DNA of 35,042 nt, taken from Bacilli bacterium (GTDB taxonomy: Bacteria; Bacillota_I; Bacilli_A; RF39; UBA660). Below, piece by piece: positions 20,335 to 27,564 of this stretch (within the stretch, counting starts at the first letter, position 1; each line of letters begins with the position of its first letter). The notes beneath the pieces are model-generated. The model searched no databases and was not told the origin of the DNA. It saw only the letters and a list, made by a program, of their open reading frames with translations. Both the position numbers and the translations under genes were made by a program. Where the stretch lies: positions 1-35,042 of the forward strand of contig JAFPMR010000090.1 in the NCBI GenBank assembly GCA_017411235.1, written 5' to 3'.

Positions 20335-22812
20335 ATGGCTGAGTTGGGAGCACATTTTAAACCTGATTATAATAATTTGGTTAGTAAACCACAAACGGTA
20401 TTTAGAGGACAATTCTATCGTATTACAATACTTTCTGATTTATTAGTACGTTTAGAGTTTAGTGAAGAAGGTTATTTTGAAGACCGACCAACTGAGTTTG
20501 CAAAGTTTAGAAATTTCCCTATACCTCAAATGAAAGTTGATCAAAATGAAAAATATTTAGATGTTACTACTAAATATTTCAATTTACGTTATGAAAAAGA
20601 AAAAGCATTTAATGGTAATAAGTATTCACCAGATAGTGTATTAAAGATAAGATTATTAGAAACTAGTAAAGAATGGTATTATGGACATCCTGAAGCTAGA
20701 AACTATGGTGGTATTTATACTAATTTAGATAAAACTACTGATCCATTCTTAGAAAATGTTGAAGTAATGGATTTTAAACATGTTAAGAAGAAAATTCAAG
20801 ATATGTTTATTGGTAAAGAAAAAGGTTTATATTCTACCGATGGATTTGTTTCTATTGATGATTCTAAATCTAATTTCTTAGCTGAAGATGGTACATTAGT
20901 ATTTAATGATCGTAAAAGAGTAGATATTTATGTATTTGCTTACAATAGAGATTTTGGTAACTGTTTACAAAGTTATTTTATGTTAACAGGTATGCCTCCA
21001 TTAATTCCTAGATATGCATTAGGTATTTGGTGGAATAAGAGTGATTATTATTCTTTTGAAGATATTCAAAAGTTACTTACAGATTTTAATCGTAATAAAA
21101 TCCCTTTGAGTGTTTTATTACTTGGTGATAACTGGCACTTAAAAGATAAAACTAATCTACAAAGATTTAATTCTGGTTTTACTTTTAATAGAGAGTTATT
21201 CTTTAAACCAGCTGAATTTACTAAGTACTTACATGATAGAGGAGTAAGAGTTGGAGTTAGTGTTGATCCATCAGAAGGTATTCATCCTCATGAACCTAGA
21301 TTTAGTGAAATAGCTAAAGCGATTGGTTCTTCTGATAAACAAACAATTCCATTTAATGTATTTGATAGAACATTAGTTATTTCTTATTTAGATCAATTAA
21401 TTGATCCTTTGTATAAACAAGGAGTAGATTTCTTCTGGATTAATTATCGTAATTTAAGAGATAAGAAAACTAATGATGCTTTAAATTATTATCATTTTGT
21501 TGACTGTACAAAGATGGAAGGTTTAAGACCAATGATTCTATCTAGGCCTTCAACATTTGCACCACATTTGTATCCAATTCATTATAGTGGTGAAACTTTA
21601 GTTAGTTGGAATACTTTAAAAGAATTACCATTCTTTAATAGTACAGCTTCTAACTTAGGTTTATCTTGGTGGAGTCATGATGTTGGTGGTTATAAAGATG
21701 GTATTGAAGATACTGAGTTATATACAAGATATGTTCAATATGGAACATTCAGTCCAATATTTAGATTTGCTGCTAAGTATGGAAGATATTATAAGAGAGA
21801 ACCATGGAGATGGGATGTTAAGACTACTCATATAGTTTCTCAATATTGTCAGATGAGACAAAGATTGATTCCTTATCTTTATAGTGAAGCTTATAAGTAT
21901 CACAAGATTGGTTTACCATTAATTCAACCATTGTATTATCAATATCCAGAAATATATGATGAAATAGATTATAAAAATGAATATTTCTTTGGTAGTGAGT
22001 TATTGGTAGCACCAATTACTAAAGCTAAAGATAAAGTCATGAATAGATCTGTAGAAAGAATATTCTTACCTAAAGGTACTTGGTATGATTTTAAAACTGG
22101 TAAGAAGTATTTAGGTAATAAGAGATATATTTTATTCTATAAAGATGAAGATTATCCAGTATTTGCTAGGGACGGATCTATTGTTTGTATGGGTGATTTA
22201 CAAGAAAATATTAATGATACTAATTCACCTGAAACAATGGAAATTCATATTTTCCCTGGTAAGAGTAATCAATATAATTTATATGAAGATGATGGCTATA
22301 GTAATCTACATAAAGAAGGTTATTATTTGTTAACTAGAGTAGATTATAACTATATGACTAATAACTATACTTTAATTATTAGACCAGTTGAAGGTAAGAC
22401 AGGTATTGTTCCTGCTAAACGTAATTATCGTATAAGATTTAGAAATACTAGAGAAGCTAATGATGTTATAGTTTATATTGATAATGAAAAAGTTACTTGT
22501 GAATCTTATGTAGATGATACTGACTTTATAGTAGAGGTACCTGAAGTACCTACTACTAAACAGTTAACTATTAACTGTAAAGGTAAAGATATTGAAATTG
22601 ATGCAGTTAGACTTATTAATGAAGATATTGATTCAATCATTTCAGACTTACAAATTAAGACTAATTTGAAAGTTGAAATAGGTAAGATTGTGTTTAGTAA
22701 TAATTCATTAGAAAGAAAACGTATGGAGATAAGAAAATTATCAAAAATGGGACTTGATAGACAATTTATTAACATGTTTATGAAGTTACTAGAATACGTT
22801 GCTCAAATATAG
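20335..22812 (+). CDS. Glycoside hydrolase family 31-like protein with both catalytic Asp replaced
   Basis: 825 aa, cytoplasmic (no signal peptide). GH31 layout is complete: N-terminal beta domain (1-210), TIM barrel (about 220-570: GIWWNKSDYYSFEDIQ, WWSHDVGGYKDGIEDTELYTRYVQYGTFSPIFR, EPWRW, QMRQRLIPYLYSEAY), then C-terminal beta domains (FFGSELLVAPITK, VERIFLPKGTWYDF, YEDDG). Active GH31 enzymes have a nucleophile Asp in a WxD(M/Y) motif and an acid/base Asp in (W/Y)SGD. Here these read WINY with Asn370 and HYSGE with Glu420, so hydrolysis by the usual mechanism is unlikely. The last 70 residues are a helical addition (SIISDLQIKTNLKVEIG). Possibly a glucan-binding or regulatory pseudoenzyme. 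Monocistronic. Confidence 0.85.
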   Translation: MAELGAHFKPDYNNLVSKPQTVFRGQFYRITILSDLLVRLEFSEEGYFEDRPTEFAKFRNFPIPQMKVDQNEKYLDVTTKYFNLRYEKEKAFNGNKYSPDSVLKIRLLETSKEWYYGHPEARNYGGIYTNLDKTTDPFLENVEVMDFKHVKKKIQDMFIGKEKGLYSTDGFVSIDDSKSNFLAEDGTLVFNDRKRVDIYVFAYNRDFGNCLQSYFMLTGMPPLIPRYALGIWWNKSDYYSFEDIQKLLTDFNRNKIPLSVLLLGDNWHLKDKTNLQRFNSGFTFNRELFFKPAEFTKYLHDRGVRVGVSVDPSEGIHPHEPRFSEIAKAIGSSDKQTIPFNVFDRTLVISYLDQLIDPLYKQGVDFFWINYRNLRDKKTNDALNYYHFVDCTKMEGLRPMILSRPSTFAPHLYPIHYSGETLVSWNTLKELPFFNSTASNLGLSWWSHDVGGYKDGIEDTELYTRYVQYGTFSPIFRFAAKYGRYYKREPWRWDVKTTHIVSQYCQMRQRLIPYLYSEAYKYHKIGLPLIQPLYYQYPEIYDEIDYKNEYFFGSELLVAPITKAKDKVMNRSVERIFLPKGTWYDFKTGKKYLGNKRYILFYKDEDYPVFARDGSIVCMGDLQENINDTNSPETMEIHIFPGKSNQYNLYEDDGYSNLHKEGYYLLTRVDYNYMTNNYTLIIRPVEGKTGIVPAKRNYRIRFRNTREANDVIVYIDNEKVTCESYVDDTDFIVEVPEVPTTKQLTINCKGKDIEIDAVRLINEDIDSIISDLQIKTNLKVEIGKIVFSNNSLERKRMEIRKLSKMGLDRQFINMFMKLLEYVAQI

Positions 22813-22816
22813 AAAC

Positions 22817-22841
22817 AAAAGTTGATTAATATCAACTTTTT
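22817..22841 (+). terminator. Terminator of the GH31 gene
   Basis: Stem AAAAGTTGAT/ATCAACTTTT (22817-22826 with 22831-22840), TAAT loop. A TATAAT for the next gene follows at 22845-22850. Confidence 0.82.
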
Positions 22842-22875
22842 GTTTATAATTAAATGTAGTTAGGGGAGTGATTTT

Positions 22876-23403
22876 ATGGCAGAAAGAAGACAAGGAGGCG
22901 GAGGCTTCGGAGGAGGAGCCGGCGGAATCTTTGGACATAATTATACAATGCGTGATGCTAACGTTGCGTATGATAGAAGAAGAACTTTAGGAAGACCAGA
23001 AGCTGTAGGTGGAATAGCTGGTACAGGTTATATACCTTCAGAGGAATTCTCTTTTATAGATTTAGGTTCTAGAATTAAATTGGCATGGGATTTTTCTCAT
23101 CATCATAAAGGACTTAGTAGAATCGGATCATTTATTGGTAATTTCCAAGTATTAACACATAATGTTAGTAGACAAGCTCGTTTAGCACAAATGGAAATTC
23201 AATTAGGTAAAAGACATACTGCTAAAGAAATCGATGATCAAACTTATGGTCAAAGAATTATGTATGAAGCAGATAGATATTATGGTTGGTTAAGAAATAA
23301 AACAGTTATTTCTGAAGAAGAATATAGAAGCCACATGACTGCATTTGCAGAAAAACATGGAATTGAATATGTCTTCGACGATGAACCAGTAAGAACTAGA
23401 TAG
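22876..23403 (+). CDS. Hypothetical protein with Gly-rich N-terminus
   Basis: 175 aa from ATG 22876 behind AGGGGAGTGA (22862-22871), with a -10 TATAAT at 22845-22850. Residues 5-20 are Gly-rich (GGGGFGGGAGG); the rest is soluble and helical, with a basic middle (HNVSRQARLAQMEIQLGKRH) and a C-terminal YGWLRNK, EEEYRSHMTAFAEKHGIEY helix pair. The last part is faintly like SHOCT-type short helical tails (EEYRxxMxAxxxKHG) but I cannot assign it. No signal or membrane segment. The GC-richer Gly codons at the start stand out from the surrounding sequence. Confidence 0.6.
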   Translation: MAERRQGGGGFGGGAGGIFGHNYTMRDANVAYDRRRTLGRPEAVGGIAGTGYIPSEEFSFIDLGSRIKLAWDFSHHHKGLSRIGSFIGNFQVLTHNVSRQARLAQMEIQLGKRHTAKEIDDQTYGQRIMYEADRYYGWLRNKTVISEEEYRSHMTAFAEKHGIEYVFDDEPVRTR

Positions 23404-23408
23404 TTCTT
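23391..23408 (+). terminator. Weak terminator-like hairpin over the stop codon of the 22876 gene
   Basis: Stem AAGAACTA/TAGTTCTT (23391-23398 with 23401-23408), stop TAG 23401-23403. The T-tract is interrupted, so efficiency is uncertain. Confidence 0.5.
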
Positions 23409-23435
23409 GATTTATGATTTTTATTATTTTATAAT
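23407..23435 (+). promoter_or_regulatory. Sigma-A promoter of the leucine T-box operon
   Basis: TTGATT (23407-23412) and TATAAT (23430-23435) with 17-base spacing; predicted start near 23442. Confidence 0.8.
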
Positions 23436-23441
23436 ACGTTT

Positions 23442-23648
23442 ATTGAGGCGTTGAAGAAAGAGTAGTAGTTATCTATTCTAGATAGAGAGCTAGTGGTTGG
23501 TGGAAACTAGTTAGAAGAAATAATGAACTTGCTTTTGGAGCTAAGAAGGGTGATCCCTATATAGATTATTAAGCTAATATATTTATATATTAGAAATTAA
23601 GGTGGTACCACGACATATTCGTCCTTATGATGAATGTGTCTTTTTTTT
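23442..23648 (+). promoter_or_regulatory. T-box leader, leucine-specific (tRNA-Leu sensing)
   Basis: Stem I is visible: AGTA loop-E-type motif at 23461-23464, AGAGAG and the distal loop around 23486-23503, nested pairs TTCTA/TAGAA and CTAGT/ACTAG. A candidate specifier codon CTT (Leu) is at 23528-23530, just before the lower stem arm. The T-box sequence GGTGGTACCACG (23601-23612) holds TGGT, which pairs with an ACCA tRNA end. A terminator stem GACATATTCGTC/GATGAATGTGTC (23612-23623 with 23629-23640, two wobble pairs) with an eight-T tail competes with the antiterminator. Uncharged tRNA-Leu would let transcription continue into the membrane-protein gene and leuS. The specifier assignment rests partly on the downstream leuS gene. 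Confidence 0.9.
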
Positions 23649-23661
23649 AGGAGTTGGTTAT

Positions 23662-24018
23662 ATGTTTAGTTTATTATTATTTATCATTATCTTTGTAGTA
23701 ATGTATTTTGTATATTACTTTATTTTTGATGATAAACTTAAAAAAGAAAAATATACTAAGATATCAGAGCTGGTGTTGCTCACTAATAGGTTTAACCTGG
23801 ATAAGAAAGCAATGAATTATAGAAGTGCTTTAAATGGTATAGCTATTATAAATGCATTTATTATTTCATTTACAATAGCAATTATTGATTTTATACCATT
23901 AAGAATAGAATTTAAGTTATTAATAGCTTTCTTTATAATTGTAACTTTAATGATTACATTATATTTTGCTTACGGAAGCTATTTACATAAGAAATGGGGA
24001 AAGAAAGATGGAGTATAA
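23662..24018 (+). CDS. Small membrane protein co-transcribed with leuS
   Basis: 118 aa from ATG 23662 (AGGAG at 23649-23653, immediately after the T-box T-tract); the frame extends upstream only through the T-box itself. Membrane segments at about 2-20, 55-72 and 78-100, with a basic cytoplasmic loop (DDKLKKEKYTKISELVLLTNRFNLDKKAMNYRSAL) and a basic end HKKWGKKDGV. This resembles an unnamed conserved membrane family of low-GC Gram-positives with KxExxxLVxKFxLDxKKxxY and a terminal KKWGK. Function unknown. Under leucine T-box control and overlapping leuS by 11 bases. Confidence 0.75.
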   Translation: MFSLLLFIIIFVVMYFVYYFIFDDKLKKEKYTKISELVLLTNRFNLDKKAMNYRSALNGIAIINAFIISFTIAIIDFIPLRIEFKLLIAFFIIVTLMITLYFAYGSYLHKKWGKKDGV

Positions 24019-26431
24019 TTTTAAAGAAATAGAGAAAAAATGGCAAAAGTATTGGGAAGATAACAAGACTTTTAAAACTGATGTATGGAATTTTGAAAAA
24101 CCAAAATTTTACGTACTAGATATGTTTCCATATCCAAGTGGTGTAGGATTACATGCTGGACATCCAGAAGGATATACTGCAACTGATATAGTTTCAAGAA
24201 TGAAACGTATGCAAGGATTTAATGTATTACATCCAATGGGATATGATTCATTTGGTTTACCAGCAGAGCAATACGCTATTCAAACTGGTAATCATCCTAG
24301 TAAGTTTACTGAAAAGAATGTTGAATATTTTACTAAACAATTAAAGAGTTTAGGTTTTGATTATGACTGGGATAGATGTGTATTAACTAGTGATCCTAAG
24401 TACTATAAGTGGACTCAATGGATTTTTAAACAATTATATAAAGATGGATATGCTAAATACGTTGATATGCCAGTTAACTGGTGTGAAGAATTAGGTACAG
24501 TTTTATCAAATGATGAAGTAATTGATGGTAAATCTGAAAGGGGTGGATATCCAGTTGTTCGTAAGAATATGAAACAATTGTGTATTGATCAACCTAAGTT
24601 TGCTGAAAAGTTATTAGAAGGTTTAAACGAAATTGATTGGCCTGAATCAACTAAAGAAATGCAAAGGAACTGGATTGGTAAATCTACTGGTGTTGAAGTA
24701 GATATCGATATAGTTGGTGGAGGTAAGTTTAGTATTTTCACTACTTGTATTGAAACTATTTATGGTATTACTTTCTTCGTATTAGCACCTGATGGTGATT
24801 TAGTACAAGAGTTAATGCCTAGAATTAAGAATCAAAAAGAAGTAAAAGATTATATTGCTGAAGTTGCTAAGAAATCTGATATGGATCGTACTGAATTAAA
24901 TAAAGGTAAATCTGGTTGTAGATTGGAAGGTATTAAAGCTATTAATCCTATTAATGGAAAAGAAGCTGAAATCTTTATTGGTGACTTCGTTTTGGCTAAC
25001 TATGGTACTGGTGCAGTTATGGCTGTTCCTTCACATGATCAAAGAGACTTTGAATATGCTGTAGAACATAATATTCCAATGATTCAAGTAATTGATGGAA
25101 GAGATGTTTCTAAGTGTGCATTTGAAAAACAAGATTATTTAGGTAAAGGATGTAAGTTGATTAACAGTGAAGAATTTACTGGTTTAACTGTTGAAGAAGC
25201 TAAAGAAGCTATTACTGATAAATTAGTAAAAATGGGTGTTGGTAGAAAAACTACTAACTATAAGTTTAGAGAATGGATATTTGCTAGACAAAGATATTGG
25301 GGTGAACCTGTTCCTATTGTTCATTTAGATAATGGTGAAGAATACTTATTACCTGATGAAGAATTGCCTTTGGTATTACCAGAGTTAGAAGATTATAAAG
25401 GTCATAATGGTCAAGCACCATTAGAGAATGCTACTGAATGGAAACAATATGATCAAAATGGTGTTAAAGGTTTAAGAGAAACTTCTACAATGCCAGGAAG
25501 TGCTGGCTCAAGTTGGTATTTCTTAAGATATATTGATCCAGATAATAATGACGAATTTGCTAATCAAGAGTTATTAAAACACTGGATGCCAGTTGATTTA
25601 TATGTTGGTGGACCAGAACATGCTGTAGGTCACTTAATGTATTCTAGAATTTGGAATAGATATTTATATGATAATAAATTATCACCTGTTAAAGAACCAT
25701 TTAAGAAGTTAGTTCATCAAGGTATGATTTTAGGTGAAAATGGTATTAAGATGGGTAAGAGATATCCGGAGTTTGTTGTTAATCCATTAGATATAGTAGA
25801 GAAATATGGTGCTGATACATTAAGATTATACGAAATGTTTATGGGACCATTAGAGGCTTCTAAACCTTGGAGTCAAGCTGGTGTTGAAGGAGCTAAGAAG
25901 TTCTTAGATCGTATCTGGAGATTATATACAGATGGTACTATTAAGATTGAAGATAAAGAAAACAAAAATTTGGAAAATATTTATCATAGTACTGTTAAGA
26001 AAGTAACTGGAGATTTTGAATCATTATCATTTAATACAGCTATTAGTGCTTTAATGATTTTTGTTAATGCTGTTTATAAAGAAACATCATTCCCTAAGGA
26101 ATATGCTATAGGATTTATTAAGTTATTAAATCCAATTGCACCACATATTAGTGAAGAGTTATATCATGAAGTATTAGGTATGGAAGATGAATTGTCATAT
26201 TCAGAATGGCCTAAATATGATGAAGAGAAAACTAAAGCAGATGAAGTAACAATTGGTGTTCAAGTATGTGGTAAATTAAGAGGAGAAATAACTATCGGTG
26301 TAGATGAAGATGAAGAATCTATTAAAGAAAAAGCTTTAACTAACGAAAATGTTAAGAAGTTTACTGATGGCAAAGAAATTGTTAAGGTAATAGTTGTTAA
26401 AGGAAAGATAGTTAATATCGTAGTTAAATAA
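24008..26431 (+). CDS. leuS: Leucyl-tRNA synthetase
   Basis: 807 aa from ATG 24008, served by GGGGA at 23997-24001; the earlier in-frame ATG (23966) has no ribosome site. Attaches leucine to tRNA-Leu. Class I signature HIGH-like HAGH in PYPSGVGLHAGHPEGY, the CP1 editing domain with GTGAVMAVPSHDQRD (Asp present), and the tRNA-binding C-terminus. Two unusual sites: the KMSKS loop reads KMGKR (GIKMGKRYPEFVVNP), and the editing-pocket TTRPDT reads TTCIET, retaining the final Thr. The length is normal for a Bacillus-type enzyme. Regulated by the leucine T-box upstream. Confidence 0.97.
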   Translation: MEYNFKEIEKKWQKYWEDNKTFKTDVWNFEKPKFYVLDMFPYPSGVGLHAGHPEGYTATDIVSRMKRMQGFNVLHPMGYDSFGLPAEQYAIQTGNHPSKFTEKNVEYFTKQLKSLGFDYDWDRCVLTSDPKYYKWTQWIFKQLYKDGYAKYVDMPVNWCEELGTVLSNDEVIDGKSERGGYPVVRKNMKQLCIDQPKFAEKLLEGLNEIDWPESTKEMQRNWIGKSTGVEVDIDIVGGGKFSIFTTCIETIYGITFFVLAPDGDLVQELMPRIKNQKEVKDYIAEVAKKSDMDRTELNKGKSGCRLEGIKAINPINGKEAEIFIGDFVLANYGTGAVMAVPSHDQRDFEYAVEHNIPMIQVIDGRDVSKCAFEKQDYLGKGCKLINSEEFTGLTVEEAKEAITDKLVKMGVGRKTTNYKFREWIFARQRYWGEPVPIVHLDNGEEYLLPDEELPLVLPELEDYKGHNGQAPLENATEWKQYDQNGVKGLRETSTMPGSAGSSWYFLRYIDPDNNDEFANQELLKHWMPVDLYVGGPEHAVGHLMYSRIWNRYLYDNKLSPVKEPFKKLVHQGMILGENGIKMGKRYPEFVVNPLDIVEKYGADTLRLYEMFMGPLEASKPWSQAGVEGAKKFLDRIWRLYTDGTIKIEDKENKNLENIYHSTVKKVTGDFESLSFNTAISALMIFVNAVYKETSFPKEYAIGFIKLLNPIAPHISEELYHEVLGMEDELSYSEWPKYDEEKTKADEVTIGVQVCGKLRGEITIGVDEDEESIKEKALTNENVKKFTDGKEIVKVIVVKGKIVNIVVK

Positions 26432-26452
26432 AGGAGTTTAGACTCCTTTTTT
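26430..26452 (+). terminator. Terminator of the leuS operon
   Basis: Stem AAAGGAGT/ACTCCTTT (26430-26437 with 26442-26449), T run. The stop codon is 26429-26431. Confidence 0.87.
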
Positions 26453-26463
26453 ATTGGGAATAA

Positions 26464-26492
26464 TTGACTTTTTAATACTTTAGATTTATAGT
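26464..26492 (+). promoter_or_regulatory. Sigma-A promoter of the 26521 lipoprotein gene
   Basis: TTGACT (26464-26469) and TATAGT (26487-26492), 17-base spacing; AGGGGGAA at 26506-26513 is the ribosome site. Confidence 0.8.
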
Positions 26493-26520
26493 ATTTCTTA
26501 CCTTTAGGGGGAATGGGTTT

Positions 26521-27468
26521 ATGAAAAGAAAGACTATAAGTCTTTTAGCTCTATCTCTTGCTGCTACAGTTACATTAACTGCTTGTACAGGAGCTAGAAT
26601 TACAAAAAGAAATAATGATGATGAAAAAGAAACTGCTATAGAAAGTAGTTATGTAGAGGTAACTGTACCAGAACCAGTTGAAGAAACTGTTGTTTATAAA
26701 GAGGTTAGTTCAGTTCCAGCATTTATGACTTTATTAGATGAATATTATAAGTCTGGTAAAGAAGTAGATGAAATATTAAATACAGAAGATCCAAGTAGTG
26801 TATTATATTCTAGTGCATTATATATGAAACTAAGAGAATTTGGTTTAGCTGATGAAGTTATACTAAAGAATTTATATAATACAGTTACATTTGGTTTAGT
26901 TCATCCTTTTGCAGATGGATGGAAAAATGATTTATTAGTAAAAGATTTAAATGAATCATTAGATTATAAAAGTGATGCTATTATTTATTACTATCCATTA
27001 GCTGCTTATGTTCATTTATATGATTGCAAAGAAGAACATGAAGTAGTTGAAGGTAGAATTAAATGCGATACTATTAATGAAAATTTATTCGCAATGAATG
27101 AAAATCTATTGTTTGCAAATTATGTTGTTGAAAACGTATTAGCTTTAGATGATGGAGATCCATTAAAAATTGCTTTAAATAGAATTATTAATTCAGGTCA
27201 AGATGTTGAAACTTGTATTTATGAATTAGAAAATATCTTCAAATTAGCTATTATTCCTAGATGTGCTAGTGAAGAAGAATGGGCTACTATTGCTCATTTA
27301 GATGCAACAACTGAAGAAATGGAAAATCCATTTGAAGTATATTATGATTTAGCAGTATTTGTTCACACATTACATTGTGAGGAAGAACATTATAAAAATG
27401 AATTCGGTCAATGGGAATGTGCTGGATTAAGACAAGAAATGGAAAGTGGATTGTCTTTAGGGAAGTAG
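26521..27468 (+). CDS. Lipoprotein with duplicated His/Cys motif
   Basis: 315 aa. Signal peptide with lipobox LTAC, lipidated Cys22, then a charged linker and TVPEPVEETV. The mature part is helical and carries an internal duplication: YYPLAAYVHLYDCKEEH..C (His165, Cys169, His173, Cys182) and YYDLAVFVHTLHCEEEH..C (His282, Cys286, His290, Cys300). The spacing is H-x3-C-x3-H-x8/9-C. Each unit could bind a metal or form a Cys pair outside the cell. I know no family with this motif. A further segment FGLVHPFADGW (about 124-134) precedes the first copy. Monocistronic, with a full-consensus-type promoter. Confidence 0.7.
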   Translation: MKRKTISLLALSLAATVTLTACTGARITKRNNDDEKETAIESSYVEVTVPEPVEETVVYKEVSSVPAFMTLLDEYYKSGKEVDEILNTEDPSSVLYSSALYMKLREFGLADEVILKNLYNTVTFGLVHPFADGWKNDLLVKDLNESLDYKSDAIIYYYPLAAYVHLYDCKEEHEVVEGRIKCDTINENLFAMNENLLFANYVVENVLALDDGDPLKIALNRIINSGQDVETCIYELENIFKLAIIPRCASEEEWATIAHLDATTEEMENPFEVYYDLAVFVHTLHCEEEHYKNEFGQWECAGLRQEMESGLSLGK

Positions 27469-27487
27469 AATTTATTCTACTTTTTTT
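27463..27487 (+). terminator. Terminator containing the stop codon of the 26521 gene
   Basis: Stem AAGTAGAA/TTCTACTT (27463-27470 with 27475-27482), TTTA loop, T run. The stop TAG is 27466-27468. Confidence 0.88.
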
Positions 27488-27500
27488 ATTTTTCATAAAA

Positions 27501-27527
27501 TTAGCACTCTCTATTGACAAGTGCTAA
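27501..27527 (+). promoter_or_regulatory. CIRCE operator (HrcA-binding) overlapping the clpB promoter
   Basis: TTAGCACTC (27501-27509), nine-base spacer, AAGTGCTAA (27519-27527): the classic 9-9-9 inverted repeat with one mismatch in the right arm. The -35 TTGACA (27514-27519) lies inside it and TATAAT is at 27536-27541. HrcA binding here would block transcription until heat shock. Confidence 0.93.
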
Positions 27528-27564
27528 TTTTGATGTATAATGTTGGTGAAAAGGAGGTAAGATT

